DNA of 64,000 nucleotides from Gamarada debralockiae (taxonomy: Eukaryota; Ascomycota; Leotiomycetes; Helotiales; Hyphodiscaceae), in NCBI GenBank assembly GCA_002803225.1, contig NXFV01000913.1, positions 1 through 64,000 on the forward strand. Direction: 5' to 3'. This document shows positions 34,647 through 45,177 of this stretch, in pieces. Under the pieces are notes generated by a model. It ran no database searches. It saw nothing but the letters and a program-made list of their open reading frames with translations, and was not told where the DNA came from. The position numbers and the translations under genes were made by a program. Position 1 is the first letter of the stretch. Every line of letters starts with the position of its first letter.

Positions 34647-35000
34647 CTACCATGCCGCACATGAAGTTGGGATCTCCCAAGCAAAGTTCGAAAAGAATCT
34701 GACCTCTCCCTTGCTACGATATTCATCTGGGTATTTCTCTCTCATTTTCTCCATCCACTTGGGAAACCAGTTAACAATCCCAGAGTCGTTGACATTGTGT
34801 CGACTGAGCTCAAAGTAACCGGCAAAACATTCTTTATCATTTCCCCACACTTCGATTGCATCGCTTGGTGGATGCGTGAATTCATAAGGATCGAAGATAG
34901 AGTTTCCGGTTGGATCCTGCCATATTGCACTGCGGGTGCTAGACAACGATATGAAGAAGCAGACGACGACCAAAAATGTTTTCGGCCAAGTTCGAGCCAT
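34647..35000 (-). CDS. Small secreted protein, unrecognised
   Basis: Single open frame of 117 aa from the ATG at 35000. I chose this over an in-frame ATG 35 codons upstream because it opens directly into a signal peptide (MARTWPKTFLVVVCFFISLS, cleavage probably near STRSA). The mature part is acidic and aromatic with only two cysteines (KECFAGYF and PTSCAAW). It has no domain I recognise. The C-terminus after FFSNFAWE may be truncated. It is divergent from the relic starting at 35040 on the other strand. A small secreted effector-like protein is one reading, not proven. Confidence 0.5.
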   Translation of the reverse strand: MARTWPKTFLVVVCFFISLSSTRSAIWQDPTGNSIFDPYEFTHPPSDAIEVWGNDKECFAGYFELSRHNVNDSGIVNWFPKWMEKMREKYPDEYRSKGEVRFFSNFAWEIPTSCAAW

Positions 35001-35039
35001 GTCCTGCGCTAGTGGAGGTCGTGAGAAAGGCGAGAGTAG

Positions 35040-36300
35040 ATGCTTAAAACGGGTTGCAAGGCTGTTCCAACCTGCAAGGCAATTGTCGAACGGATCCTCG
35101 TGCACAGAAATGGTTCGAATGTCTCGCTTGCCGAAAATTTGTCAGAGGCTCGGAGGATATACTTTATGGCACGTGAATTCGAGGCAATGTCCGAATTTAT
35201 GTATTACCAGTGGGTGAGTACGTTGAACCAACACTTTGAGTGATGTTACTGATAGTATGCAGAATGTTCTTGACAGGGTTAAATCAAATGCTGCACTCAC
35301 CGTCGATACCATCATATCGCAATTCACGGAACAGCCCGACACCGAGGCAGACAACATATGCACTCTTGTCATCCTGGCCTACACTACTGTTCTAGAATTA
35401 GGGAAAATAACCATGAGTGCATTCGGCAACATACTCGACAAGTTAGCAAACACTTTGATGATAGTAGAGGCGGCTGGTGGAATGCTCGTGAACGTCGGCC
35501 TGGAGAGTGGAGCCGGTGTAACGAGTGGTGGTAGAAATAATTATTTAGCTCCTTTTGGTTCTGAGCCCCATGATTTGACCGAGAAGCAGAAGTGGGACGC
35601 AAAAGAGCGGATCACAATGCTAAAGCAAAGGGAGCGATGATATCGGCAATTACAAACCTGGGCATAAAAGGTGTGGGTCTTGGCATAAAGGAGAGTCACA
35701 ACGCAGATGCCGCAGCAGAGAAGCAAAGTGGTGGGGATGACAAACCTTAGCTGAACATGGTGGGAACACCTGCAACCGGATTTTGCTCTGATCTTGGAGG
35801 CAGACTCAAGGACGAGAATTTCAAAAGAGGAACAAAGCGAAAGGAATATATTGCAAAGGCGTTCCCTCAGCTTCAGGGAGCTCTTCTGGACACTCTAGAT
35901 AAGGCAGTGAACTGGACGGGCACTGATGGTGTCTCGACTTTTTCTTCCTGGCTCACTAGCTATGACTGGTCAATTCACGGCCAACAACACAACACAGAAC
36001 AGGATGAAACGTATGCTCTCCTTGTTGACCATTATTCGGAAGGTTGACTGATGGCAAAATAGGAGGGCAACACAAAGATATTTGGATTCTCTGATCAGTA
36101 TTGCGTGGCGAAGTGCGCACTGCTATCAGAAATGTCTTTGTGACCCAAAGCAGAATTTAGATAAATATCACAAGCCCAAGGAGCGCACTATAAATACCGG
36201 TACTTCCCAGAATATGTGGAAATTGCGTCTGTCAGCCCCAATGTTGGCATTCAACCAGAAGGAGACCGTTTGAGAAACGGTTTTTGGTATCGACGCGATG
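35040..36300 (+). pseudogene. Degenerate gene of unrecognised family
   Basis: Coding-like blocks follow one another in different frames. The first (CKAVPTCKAIVERILVHRNG onwards) runs into a plausible 43-bp intron 35219-35261 (GTGAGT to GATAG). The next is NVLDRVKSNAALTVDTIISQ with a hydrophobic stretch ICTLVILAYTTVLELGKITM. A frame change before ISAITNLGIKGVGLGIKES (near 35640) and a stop near 35750 precede LLDTLDKAVNWTG and SSWLTSYDWSIHG. Shifted blocks with YFPEYVEIASVSPNVGIQ (about 36210) end the unit. At least three breaks are needed to join them. I cannot name the family. Confidence 0.45.
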
Positions 36301-36699
36301 CAAAAGCACGGCCACAGTATCAGCAGCGTATCTAAGATGCAACTACTACAGGGAGAATGGAAATTTTTACAAGCACCCTAACATAGATCTTCGCAACTAG
36401 GTTAGTGACGCTGAAGCGGGGTTCTCACCCCGCATTGGGTTTCTAGCCAAATTTTCATTGGCGATTTCGACGATGAATCTACGGTTTGGCGTGAAAAGCT
36501 CATGAGAAATAATAACAAGAGGTTTCCTTGCACGTGCGGAAACTGGATGTTCAATGAGACCGAGACTTTTATGGGAATTTGGTGTGGGGAGAAAACCAGG
36601 CTTGGATGAAGAGCCATGCCGGGGATGAGCTGTTCAAAGAAATCTGCCCAGAGGTATGTCACAACTCTACTTGACTGACCTTCGTAGCATTTGCTATAC

Positions 36700-37416
36700 T
36701 ACTGTCAACCCATAATCAAAATAGTAGACTAACTTCCGGTTATCAGAATCTCAAGAACCTTCCACCCCTCAATCGCTATGTTGCCTTCTGCAGGCTATGC
36801 ATCCGCTGGCCACACAGCGGAGAGCTCTTGGGTATCGTGGCCTGTGAACATGACAAGTACTGCAGCGAAATCATCAAACTCGACGAAACCTGGCCTGATG
36901 ATCTGAAAGCGGTAAACAAACATTTCTGTATACAGGACTTAGTCGCAAAGAAGATTTTTAGCTCCGAAATCTAGACTCGTATACTTACAACCAACCGTAC
37001 CTGGTGCCTCTGTCAATAATCACAAAATCAGGTGCGAGCAGTGGCTGGCGAAGAGAGAAAAGAGGCATCATATCACGTTCCCCAAAGAGCTTATTGATGT
37101 CAGGAAAAATAGGATGAAGCCTGGGAACATCACAGCTGGAGAGCAGGCGAACAGCACATTCAAGGCTGCGGCACCGGCCCAAAGTGCCGTTCCCACGACC
37201 GCGACGAAGCCCACAGCCACAATTAGAGGCAACGGTGTCTTCCACCCTTTTACACTGGATCAAGGTGTTGTCCCCACGTCAATTGTCGTTGAGGAGAGCG
37301 TAGAGCAAGTGACCATTGGATGTCGGCGAAGAGATGACCATGACAGATGGCCCGGTACCTACGACGTTATTAACGCAAGGTGCGGCTCCCACCGCCATCG
37401 TCCGGAAGGAGAATGA
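36700..37416 (+). pseudogene. Possible continuation of the degenerate gene
   Basis: Coding-like blocks are YVAFCRLCIRWPHSGELLGI, VACEHDKYCSEIIKLDETWP (near 36830-36900) and, beyond an interruption, CEQWLAKREKRHHITFPKEL and IDVRKNRMKPGNITAGEQAN (37030-37150). The cysteine pattern suggests an extracellular protein. Stops near 36970 and the lack of matching splice sites suggest decay. Whether this belongs to the same gene as 35040-36300 is unclear. Confidence 0.4.
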
Positions 37417-37440
37417 AGAGGAAGTTACAGTCCAGGTTGA

Positions 37441-38719
37441 CGAAGAGACGCCTGCGACCTAGCCACCGAAGGCAGCGACTTTTATCTCCTTATGAAAACG
37501 AACTGTTTTGATGTGGAAATGAGAGAGGCTGTATGAACGAGCACAGAGAATTTGCGTCCCGCTAGGAAGTGAAAGACAAGTTGGATGAGTTACAAGTGAA
37601 GAAGCACGGTCTTATCAACAGCTGGTGGGTTATCAAGGCTGTGGCAGCTGGAGTTAAAGTTCAAGTGGCTGCATGTCTATTGTCAGTTCGCAACGGAGTT
37701 AATATGTTTCTTAAATGCTTTCAAAATCTCAGCTGTTATCCCTTTCAGGCCTTTACGATCGTCTCATGATATCCCTTTTCAATGTGGCCTCCCAAACTCC
37801 GTCAAGAAATCGAGGAGGCAAAATGGTAAAATGAGAATGGATATGCCTACCCGAATCCCTAAAGTGAAGATTACAAGCTGAGTGAGGCGGGACTCCCATT
37901 GAACCAATTTCAATGCCCGGGCCATTCTTTCGAGAAAACTCTCTTTGGAGTAGATTGAAATCGATCTTTGGATAAGCCTGGATCTCCGTTCCTGACTTTT
38001 ATTTGTGCCTGGAGACTAAAAGGGTCTGTCAATCCGCCGAATCTATACATATCCATCGTCTCCCCGAATGGCATCTCCGCGTTTCCCGAACGAAACAGCT
38101 TTGAAAGATTCGACACAGTAAGATCTTTCAACGACAAACCTTCCTGACCCTCAAAGCTCGCCTAGATGCTACCTGTAGGATATAGCTGAAGAAGCACGCT
38201 ATGTGGGCGTCACGACTGCGCATAGAGATGATGCCGCCATATCCTGTCCCCGGATCGAGACCAGCTCTAAAATTGAGCTATCTTGTACCCAAAAGAGCTA
38301 TTCCCTCGGCCCCGAAATACATGGCATTGATCAAGCAATCCATATGGCATTCCGGGCACTTGATGGTCTGCATCCAACATGTCTTTTTATCCTAGAGATA
38401 CTTGAGTACACATTTGATATAGTTGGATAATCTGTCGTCTTTAAGAGTTGTTTGAGAGTATCTGATGTGCTCACATAGGTGATCCAAATGGCCGTTGGCG
38501 TGAAGTTCGTGGCGTCGATTCCGAGGCAGGAGGATCCACTGCTGAGACCCCACCAAATGTTCGTCGTTGACAATACGGGCTTCGTATGATAATAAGGTAG
38601 CGATTGTTCTACCTCCTCTGTCGTATGCCTCAGTATGTGTAAATGCTTCTAAATGAATTCCATGCCTAAGTCCGTAATAATGACGCCTTATCGCCAAGTG
38701 AATTTGGATAAACTTTTGC
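37441..38719. other. Stretch without a supported gene
   Basis: Short frames occur on both strands (for example 38392-38739 minus and 38203-38430 plus), but none has a domain. The plus strand from about 38460 has coding-like pieces leading into the HAD/UPRTase relic, so part of this may be its eroded N-terminal region. Confidence 0.35.
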
Positions 38720-39411
38720 AGGTAAAACGTGCTATTCATATGCCTGATGTTGTCTCGCGGCTAACACAAGCGACCATCTCTGCGCTGCTTAGGCGAAGAG
38801 ATAGCGAAGTATCGAGGTAAGTCTGTGGCGTACTTCTCAGTCAGCATCTTCCCAACAAGCATTTCCTGAACTACACCTCAATTGTTGACGTATGGTTGGC
38901 TATTTCTATTCGCAACTGCTCTCCGCTGCAAATGTATGTTTGGGCGTTCGGAGACAGGCCGCTAGACTTGGAAATGTTAAGCAAAGCAGGTCAAGCTATG
39001 GTCGTGGTTGGCGAGAAGCAGGCTAGAAGCAAAACCATGGACGTGGACTTGTTCAATGTTATCTACGACGGCGATCTTCGAGTATTCCAGGTCGTGTTAC
39101 CCAGCAATGCGTCGCCACGGCTGGATACTAATAAGCTTCCCCTCGTCCAGCTTACGTCGCACGAGTTTGTCAATTCTGTCCTCCACCGCCGCCGTCAATA
39201 TGCCGGTATCCAAGTCCTTCATGTAACAGATAGGAACGCGGCCAAGCTGCTCATTACGCCGACGCGCGATGAAACGGTTGCCGGCCTGGTCCTGAGGGAA
39301 GCCCATCGCTTGTCGGATGGTATCCGGCGATTGAGTTCTTTAGCCGACGTGATTAGCGTCGAAGAGTACCCGATTCCACACGCCAGAACTATCATACTTA
39401 TTCCAAGATAA
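38720..39411 (+). pseudogene. Truncated HAD-like / uracil phosphoribosyltransferase-family relic
   Basis: The open part reads FLNYTSIVDVWLAIS, then MYVWAFGDRPLDLEMLSKAG and VVVGEKQARSKTMDV, a HAD-like terminal block. LPSNASPRLDTNKLPLVQLT, LHVTDRNAAKLLITPTRDET and VISVEEYPIPHA follow. In what I know of fungal kinase-HAD-UPRTase fusion proteins, these blocks precede the catalytic UPRTase domain. Here that domain is missing: the frame ends with ARTIILIPR and a stop at 39411. Upstream, EEIAKYRGKSVAYFSVS is in another frame and a further shift occurs before PNKHFLNYT. The N-terminal kinase part is not found. It is therefore a 5'- and 3'-truncated pseudogene, not an active salvage enzyme. Confidence 0.65.
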
Positions 39412-39760
39412 TATCTAATAATCTGCATCCTAAACGAAAGGGAGAAAGAGAAGATTGCACTTGCTCCCCTCTTCTTATCATCATAACAATCTCCTTTACC
39501 ACTACCACTATTGTAACAGAAATGATAATGAGAGTTATAGTAAATAGTGATAATAAATAACCTAAGTCGACACCGCAATCCCCATCTCGCCGCGGTGCGT
39601 TTATTATGCTACAGAAGATCACCTTCACAAGCGCACGCCGTCCTAACTCTTCCTCAAGCAGTCCGGTCATCAGTCTAGAATATGGCCGCAGCACGATCCC
39701 GATGCCGTTCGATACCACTAGGGTTCATGAGACTATCAGCCAGCAAGGGACTCTTTCCTT

Positions 39761-40714
39761 TCAGACAAGTTCAAACTCCTTCAGCTCCTTCGCACACGTT
39801 GCCACGGTCTTGATTGTCCACTTCCAAAGATCCTCCTGCTTCGCCTCCTCATAGCTGGCAACACTCGATTTAACCTGCTTCCTCGCCTCATAGTACACAC
39901 CACTGGTCGACTCCTCAGATGCAACCCAGGCCAGATTGGCGCCCGCCTCCTGCGCTGTCCAGACACTGAAGGGCAGGACCCGACGCAGGAGCGGGACGAG
40001 CCTGGGGAGTACACTATGCCAGAGGAACTTGAACAATGGTCCTGCTTCACGGGCCAAGCCGGTGCCAGGCATCATGCCAGGATCAAATGCCACAACGGTC
40101 CATTTCTTGCTTGGAAGGCGAGCGAGTCTGCGATGCAAGGCATATATCCACAGGACATTGCACAATTTGCTCGTCGCGTACCGCTGCATCCCGGCGTTTC
40201 TTAGTGCCTCGCCGGATGGATGTGCTAAGTCTTCTGCGGACGTGTAGTTTGCATCAGGTACACCCGTCCTTTGCGCTGGGTCGTGCGTTGCGCTGGCGGT
40301 CACGACAACACGGGCTTTGTTTGCAAGAAATGGCTGGAGGAGATGGAATAGGAGCGCGTGTCCGACATGATTGACCCCGAATGTTGCTTCGATGCCATCA
40401 CTAGTGTACTTGACTCCATCCGGGAACTGGATCGCAGCGTTTAGGAGCAGGATGGAGATTGGCGGTGTATCTCTCTCCAACAGAGCTTTGACAAAGGATC
40501 TGACACTTTGTAGATTGCCCAAGTCGAGCGGGAGAAAATAGACGTCTTTATGGCTTGTGAGTTGTCTTATGGAGGCGGCCGCCGAGTTGGGGTCTGTTCG
40601 AGATGCTACTATGATGGTAGTGTCTGGGAACTGGCGGGCGAGGTTGGTGGCGGCATAGTAACCGAGGCCAGAAGTGCCTCCAGTGACAAGAATGGTCCGC
40701 TTTAGTTCTGACAT
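39761..40714 (-). CDS. Short-chain dehydrogenase/reductase (retinol/protochlorophyllide-reductase-like)
   Basis: Intact single-exon gene, 317 aa, of the classical SDR fold, so an NAD(P)-dependent oxidoreductase acting on a carbonyl or alcohol substrate that cannot be named. Visible motifs: dinucleotide-binding TGGTSGLG at residues 11-18, LLLNAA at 89-94 (NNAG equivalent), catalytic Ser around 141 (VVTASATHD), and the active-site pair Tyr179/Lys183 in YATSK. LPLDLGNLQSVRSF (61-74) is typical of the retinol-dehydrogenase-like subgroup. The ATG at 40714 starts close to the beta-strand leading to the Gly motif, as is usual. It is transcribed away from the other SDR at 42381, with two small TIR elements in between. 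Confidence 0.9.
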   Translation of the reverse strand: MSELKRTILVTGGTSGLGYYAATNLARQFPDTTIIVASRTDPNSAAASIRQLTSHKDVYFLPLDLGNLQSVRSFVKALLERDTPPISILLLNAAIQFPDGVKYTSDGIEATFGVNHVGHALLFHLLQPFLANKARVVVTASATHDPAQRTGVPDANYTSAEDLAHPSGEALRNAGMQRYATSKLCNVLWIYALHRRLARLPSKKWTVVAFDPGMMPGTGLAREAGPLFKFLWHSVLPRLVPLLRRVLPFSVWTAQEAGANLAWVASEESTSGVYYEARKQVKSSVASYEEAKQEDLWKWTIKTVATCAKELKEFELV

Positions 40715-40927
40715 CGTTGAGAGTCTTGCAGAAGAGGATGAAATGTCTCGATCTTATGGTAGCAGACTTATTTATGGGCGATGCCTGGGGACTCTATATT
40801 TGGGACGCTTCTTCTGCCTCCAGGTAGGGCTCGCTAACGTCAGTGGTTCTTACGATTGATGACAGTACTTTCATCAAAGGCGATGGATCCTCCATCTACA
40901 AGGGGGTAAGCATGTTGCAGAAGCTCA

Positions 40928-41326
40928 TACCGTATTAATTGCATCACAAGCACTGCGCCTATAAATGGAACTCGTGCTTTTGAGAGAATTAGAACCATTT
41001 CTAATAGAAGGGATAGGTGCGTATAGGGGGATTTTTGGGTATTCAACGCCGGTAGTGTGTTCTCCTACAAAAGGGCTTCTCGCAGGAATAAGCGCCTCTT
41101 TTACATACCATCTTTCACTCGCAGTCAACCGACGTCCTTTAGTAAGAAGATTCTGCTCCGACAAATAGTCTAAAATAGACTAGTTCTAACTTCTAGTGAG
41201 GGGTGAAATGAACCCCCACTATGTTCTTATAAGAACCCTGTGATGCATTTCAGCTAATTAGAACCGTTTCTTATAGGAGGGATTTCTTATAGAATGAACT
41301 GTTCTTACAAAGCAATTAATACGGTA
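40928..41326. mobile_element. 399-bp TIR element, TACCGTATTAATTG family
   Basis: TACCGTATTAATTGC at 40928-40942 is perfectly inverted at 41312-41326. The terminal TA may be the target site. The interior contains repeated TTCTTATA / TCTAATAGAA words and no gene. The same terminal sequence occurs in the neighbouring element at 41726-41879. Confidence 0.6.
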
Positions 41327-41725
41327 GGTTCCGCCGTTACGGGGCGGGGTTCACTTTCCAAATGTGGGAGGCTTGCATGCGAGTAGAGCTCTATGTAGTT
41401 GCGGGCTGGTAGGGGCACAATTCAGTGCGGCCAAAGACCAGTACTGTTGCATGGACACGAATCGCCTGAGTCTCTTAGTCGGTTCATCATAAACTACGCA
41501 TCCCGGTCCAGCGTCGTCAGGTTTGGATTTAGGGTTCGGAGCTAGCAGGGGGATAAGCAGGCTGCAGTAGTTGATCGCGGATCAATGTCGCAGTGCTAGC
41601 TGCCGATGGATCCTTGTTTTGACTTGGGCACGGGCCCAGATTAAATCTGGCTAGCCGATAAACATCACCAGAACTACTTGTATACAAGTAGCGAGCAGCC
41701 TTGCACGGCTGCATCATAAATTGCG
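41327..41725. other. Spacer between two TIR elements
   Basis: No supported gene; only short frames without domains were seen. Confidence 0.4.
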
Positions 41726-41879
41726 TACCATAGTAATTGGTTTACAAGACCCTAACCTAGTACTAGACCCCCCCGTTTATAAGACGCTGGGAACACACCA
41801 AAATAATCCCTGAAAAGGGCCTTCAAAGTGGTGACAGTTGAACTGCAAGATAGGGTCTTGTTAACCAATTAATACGGTA
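41726..41879. mobile_element. 154-bp MITE, TACCGTATTAATTG family
   Basis: The left arm 41726-41754 and the inverted right arm 41851-41879 agree at 26 of 29 positions; the right end reads TACCGTATTAATTGGTTAAC inward and both arms end in CAAGACCCTA. It is TA-bounded and non-coding. The shared terminus with 40928-41326 indicates one transposase mobilised both. Confidence 0.72.
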
Positions 41880-42380
41880 TTCGAGCTATCGACGGAACCG
41901 AGTCGGCTCCCGCAACAACAGCCCGTAACCCAGCAATCCAGATTTGCGTGTAGCATAACTAATGCAGAAAAACAATTGATCCGAGCACAGCCTAGGTCAT
42001 ATTGCGGCCCCTCAACTAGTTGCATTGGCTCTTGCCGGACCGAGTCAATTGCTTGAGGTGAGCCACGCTCCTTGTGCTGCACACCATTGGAGAGTATGAT
42101 ATAGCGCGCATCTTCGCCAGCCGATTGCATGTGCATGCAGAGGAAAGTCCATAGCAGGTTAGTCTAAGACATTTAGTTAGCGATGTTGACCCATTCACTT
42201 ATGAAATCAACTAGTCAGAGAGTACGCGCGCCTCCATGGAGGCCTTATGCACCACGGGTTCTATATCTCCGTGAACGCCGTGAGTACACACGTATAAGAA
42301 GAGGCCACTAGCTTCCTGTGTTAGCATTTTTTCATGTTAAACCGGAGTCAGCTTTTACCCTGAGGAAAGGCGGCGCGAAA

Positions 42381-43540
42381 ATGCACACGAGAAAAGCGGA
42401 TGATTTTGCCCTCGAAGATGTTCCCGACCTTACCGGCTACGTAGCCATTGTGACTGGCGGTTAGTATTCAGGCTGGCGGGAAGGTTCGTTTTCTAACCAG
42501 CAACCATCAGGAAACCAAGGTGTTGGATTCGCGACCACGTTTCATCTGGCGAGGCACAATGCAAGAGTCTATCTTGCAGCCAGGTCCGAAGCCAAGGCAA
42601 AACGGGCGATCGAAGATATGCAACGAAAGCATTCGGGAGTGGATGTCCGTTTCCTCCCACTAGACCTCCAAGATATGAACAGTGTCAGAGCCGCTGCGAC
42701 ATCTTTTTTGCAGCAGGAGAGTCGGCTAGACATCCTCATCCACAACGCTGCGGTCAGTGTGCCGAAAATATTTTGCTCCCACTCTGATAAATTGTCTCTA
42801 GGTCATGGCAGTTCCTTTCCAGCTCACTAAAGACGGCTATGAAACCCAAATCCAGACGAACTACTTGGCCCCCTACGCTCTGACAAGAGCACTCCTACCT
42901 GCGCTTGAAGCTGCCGCGGCCTTGAATAAGGATGATCGTCATAGGGTGAGGGTAGTTAATGTGTCGAGCTCAGGCCACAGCTTTGCTCCGTCTGTTGGGA
43001 TTGACTTCAATGACATTAATCTGGAAACCCACACTGGTGAACTCGGACCATGGTACAGACTTCCCATATACCCTTCACTTCTAAATTCTCACGCGTTGTA
43101 ATTCAGGCGTCGATATGGTGTCTCAAAGTTGGCGATGATACACAATGCTTATTCACTAAATATGAGGTACCAGTCTAAAGGTGTGTCTCCATCTCGACCC
43201 AGTTTGTAAAGCCTCCGACCACTAATCCAAGAATTTGTTAGGAATATCGGCATATTCCCTGAACCCCGGGAATATAAAAACCAATCTGCAGCAACATGTT
43301 GGCTCAATAAGCGGCGCCCTGATACGAGGATTGACCTTTGTTTCTCAACTGGCTCTCCTTTCGACAGACGATGGCAGCAGAACAACTCTGTTTTGTGCAA
43401 CTAGTCAGCAAGCACCAATGTCAGCTGGTAAATACCACGAGCCATTCGGCAGAGTCAGCAAGAAGAAATTCGACCAGGATCAGGCTGAAAAATTATGGAC
43501 TTGGACTGAGCAAGAGCTTACACGATTTCAGGTGTTTTAA
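42381..43540 (+). CDS. Short-chain dehydrogenase/reductase, five exons
   Basis: Exons 42381-42459, 42511-42752, 42802-43052, 43107-43180 and 43242-43540 all join GT-AG and close to 314 aa. NAD(P)-dependent SDR with TGGNQGVG at residues 25-32, IHNAA around 103-107, VVNVSSSGH around 158-165, and catalytic Tyr194/Lys198 in YGVSK. N-YLAPYALT (127-135) is the usual helix alpha-4 region. The short leader MHTRKADDFALEDVPDLTG before the first strand is common in fungal WW-oxidoreductase/retinol-dehydrogenase-like SDRs. The substrate is unknown. It is followed on the same strand by a bZIP regulator gene and a secreted AttH-like gene, suggesting a specialised-metabolism or detoxification context. Confidence 0.88.
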
Positions 43541-43896
43541 TTGGACTTTCGATCAGAGCACGGGGTGTGGTCGGTGCTGACCCAAAATGGCAAGCGGCAC
43601 GGCAAAACAGTGGTTCAATTATTATGTACAACCGTAGCTAAAGTTATTTCCAATGCCTAAAGTCCATGACTGGCTCAATTTAGTAGTTCAATCCTCGGAC
43701 TCTTTGCTTATTGCTGATTGCTTATTGCTCACAGCTCATAGCTCATGGCTGAGCTGTCGGGGTTGAAGTGTTTTATGCACCCTTAAAGCATTCCGACTCC
43801 CACAGCCCAATTTTCTGTAGCTCGGGTCTATCACACTCGGTTGTCAGCTTCCGCTTTTTGTACGGAGTACGCCGCTAAACTTTATCCCTGCATACT

Positions 43897-44015
43897 ACGT
43901 ATCAGGCCGAAATAATGTAGCGAAGCAGGGGGGTTCCAGGCTGGCACAGACCATATTATAAACAAAGCCACCCTTTCACACTCTGGTCTCGCTACATTAT
44001 TTCGGCCTGATACGT
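43897..44015. mobile_element. 119-bp MITE, copy 2
   Basis: Same length and interior as the element at 23953-24071. The arms ACGTATCAGGCCGAAATAAT / inverse are nearly perfect for about 27 bases. It shares GGTTCCAGGCTGGCACA and GCCACCCTTTCACAC with copy 1. It sits 206 bp upstream of the bZIP start codon, so it lies in that gene's promoter region. Confidence 0.82.
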
Positions 44016-44220
44016 TGTGCAACCAGCAGCACTTTACCTGATTGAACTTAGCTTCTATAGTTAGATGTACGGAGATCACCGACAAGGGAGTAAGCAGGTC
44101 GCATATATTCTCCGACGAGCACTCTTCCCCTCTTCATCACCTGCCACTGAATGTCGTCGAAATCTCCTCGTTTTCTACATTCTCTTCACGCTACCATTCA
44201 GCTAAGAACTTCCGACCATA

Positions 44221-45177
44221 ATGTCTCAGCTGCCGGAGGCGTGGGACCATGGAGACGACTGGACGGGAGTGACCAGCACCGCCGAGAGGAGGAAGGTACA
44301 AAATCGCCTCAATCAGAGGGCTTATCGTTAGTCTTGAGCTGCAGTTTTTCCATTTTCCGGACTCAAATGTTGATGCGCAACAGGCAAAAGGAGACATCTT
44401 CAGCGGTGCGCTACTCCTGTCTCGAATAACAACCCCGACTCAGACTCTACAGCTGTAGAGAGGCTTAAGTCCCACGGCCGCACGGAGCAACCCCGCGATA
44501 CGACGCGTAGTCAATCCGAGCTGCAGAATGTCGGCAATGGTGGTCCACTTGGATTTATCCTTATGCACTGCCCTAGAACCCACGAGAAGGCCGTCGAATT
44601 TATGCAAAGAGTTTTCGCAAACTACAGCCTCAACGTGCCGAAACCAAGTGACCTACCGATTCTCACGCGCCTAAACCTCATCAACGCTCTGGCCATCAAC
44701 GCACTTGCACTGGACATCCCGTTTGAGGAGCTGTATCGCGACGACTACATTTCGCCGTTCAATTTCCAAGGTCCGAAACCCCCAGGCGCAGCTACGTTCT
44801 TGTCCGCCCCAGACAATCTCCGCCCAACAGCCCTGCAAAGAACTATAACCCACCATCCATGGATCGATCTTTTCCCAATTCCTGGCATGAGAGACAACAT
44901 TCTTCGAGGACTCGATGCGGGGCTGATTGACGAAGGCGAGTTGTGTGACGATATGACGAGGGTCGAGGATGCCGATGATGCACTGGCGCCTCTCGTTGTT
45001 TGGGGGGAGTCGTGGGATGCCAGAGGTTGGGAGGTCAGCACTGAGTTCTTGAGGAAATGGGGCTGGTTAGTGCAGGGTTGTCCCGAGGTCTTAGAGGCAA
45101 CGAATTACTGGAGAGGGAAGCGAAGGAAAATGAAGATTGATTTTAACTACTGCCTACGGCCGAAGGAAACACAGTAA
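44221..45177 (+). CDS. bZIP transcription factor with DUF3425 domain
   Basis: Exon 1 44221-44326, intron 44327-44383 (GTTAGT to CAACAG), exon 2 44384-45177; the frame closes to 299 aa. Residues about 21-40 form a bZIP-type basic region (AERRKVQNRLNQRAYRKRRH, with the conserved N-x7-R spacing from Asn28), and the intron splits the Arg codon following QRAY. The leucine zipper is very short or absent, as in many DUF3425 proteins. From about residue 160 the DUF3425-type region follows: LTRLNLINALAINALAL, then RPTALQRTITHHPWIDLFPI, MRDNILRGL and WDARGWEVSTEFLRKWGWLV. It is presumably a nuclear regulator, and such genes often sit beside the metabolic genes they control. The two flanking enzyme genes are on the same strand. 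Confidence 0.88.

Noticed and set aside
38392..38739. 115-codon minus-strand frame
   Set aside because: No domain. The opposite strand carries coding-like pieces leading into the HAD/UPRTase relic, so this is probably a shadow.
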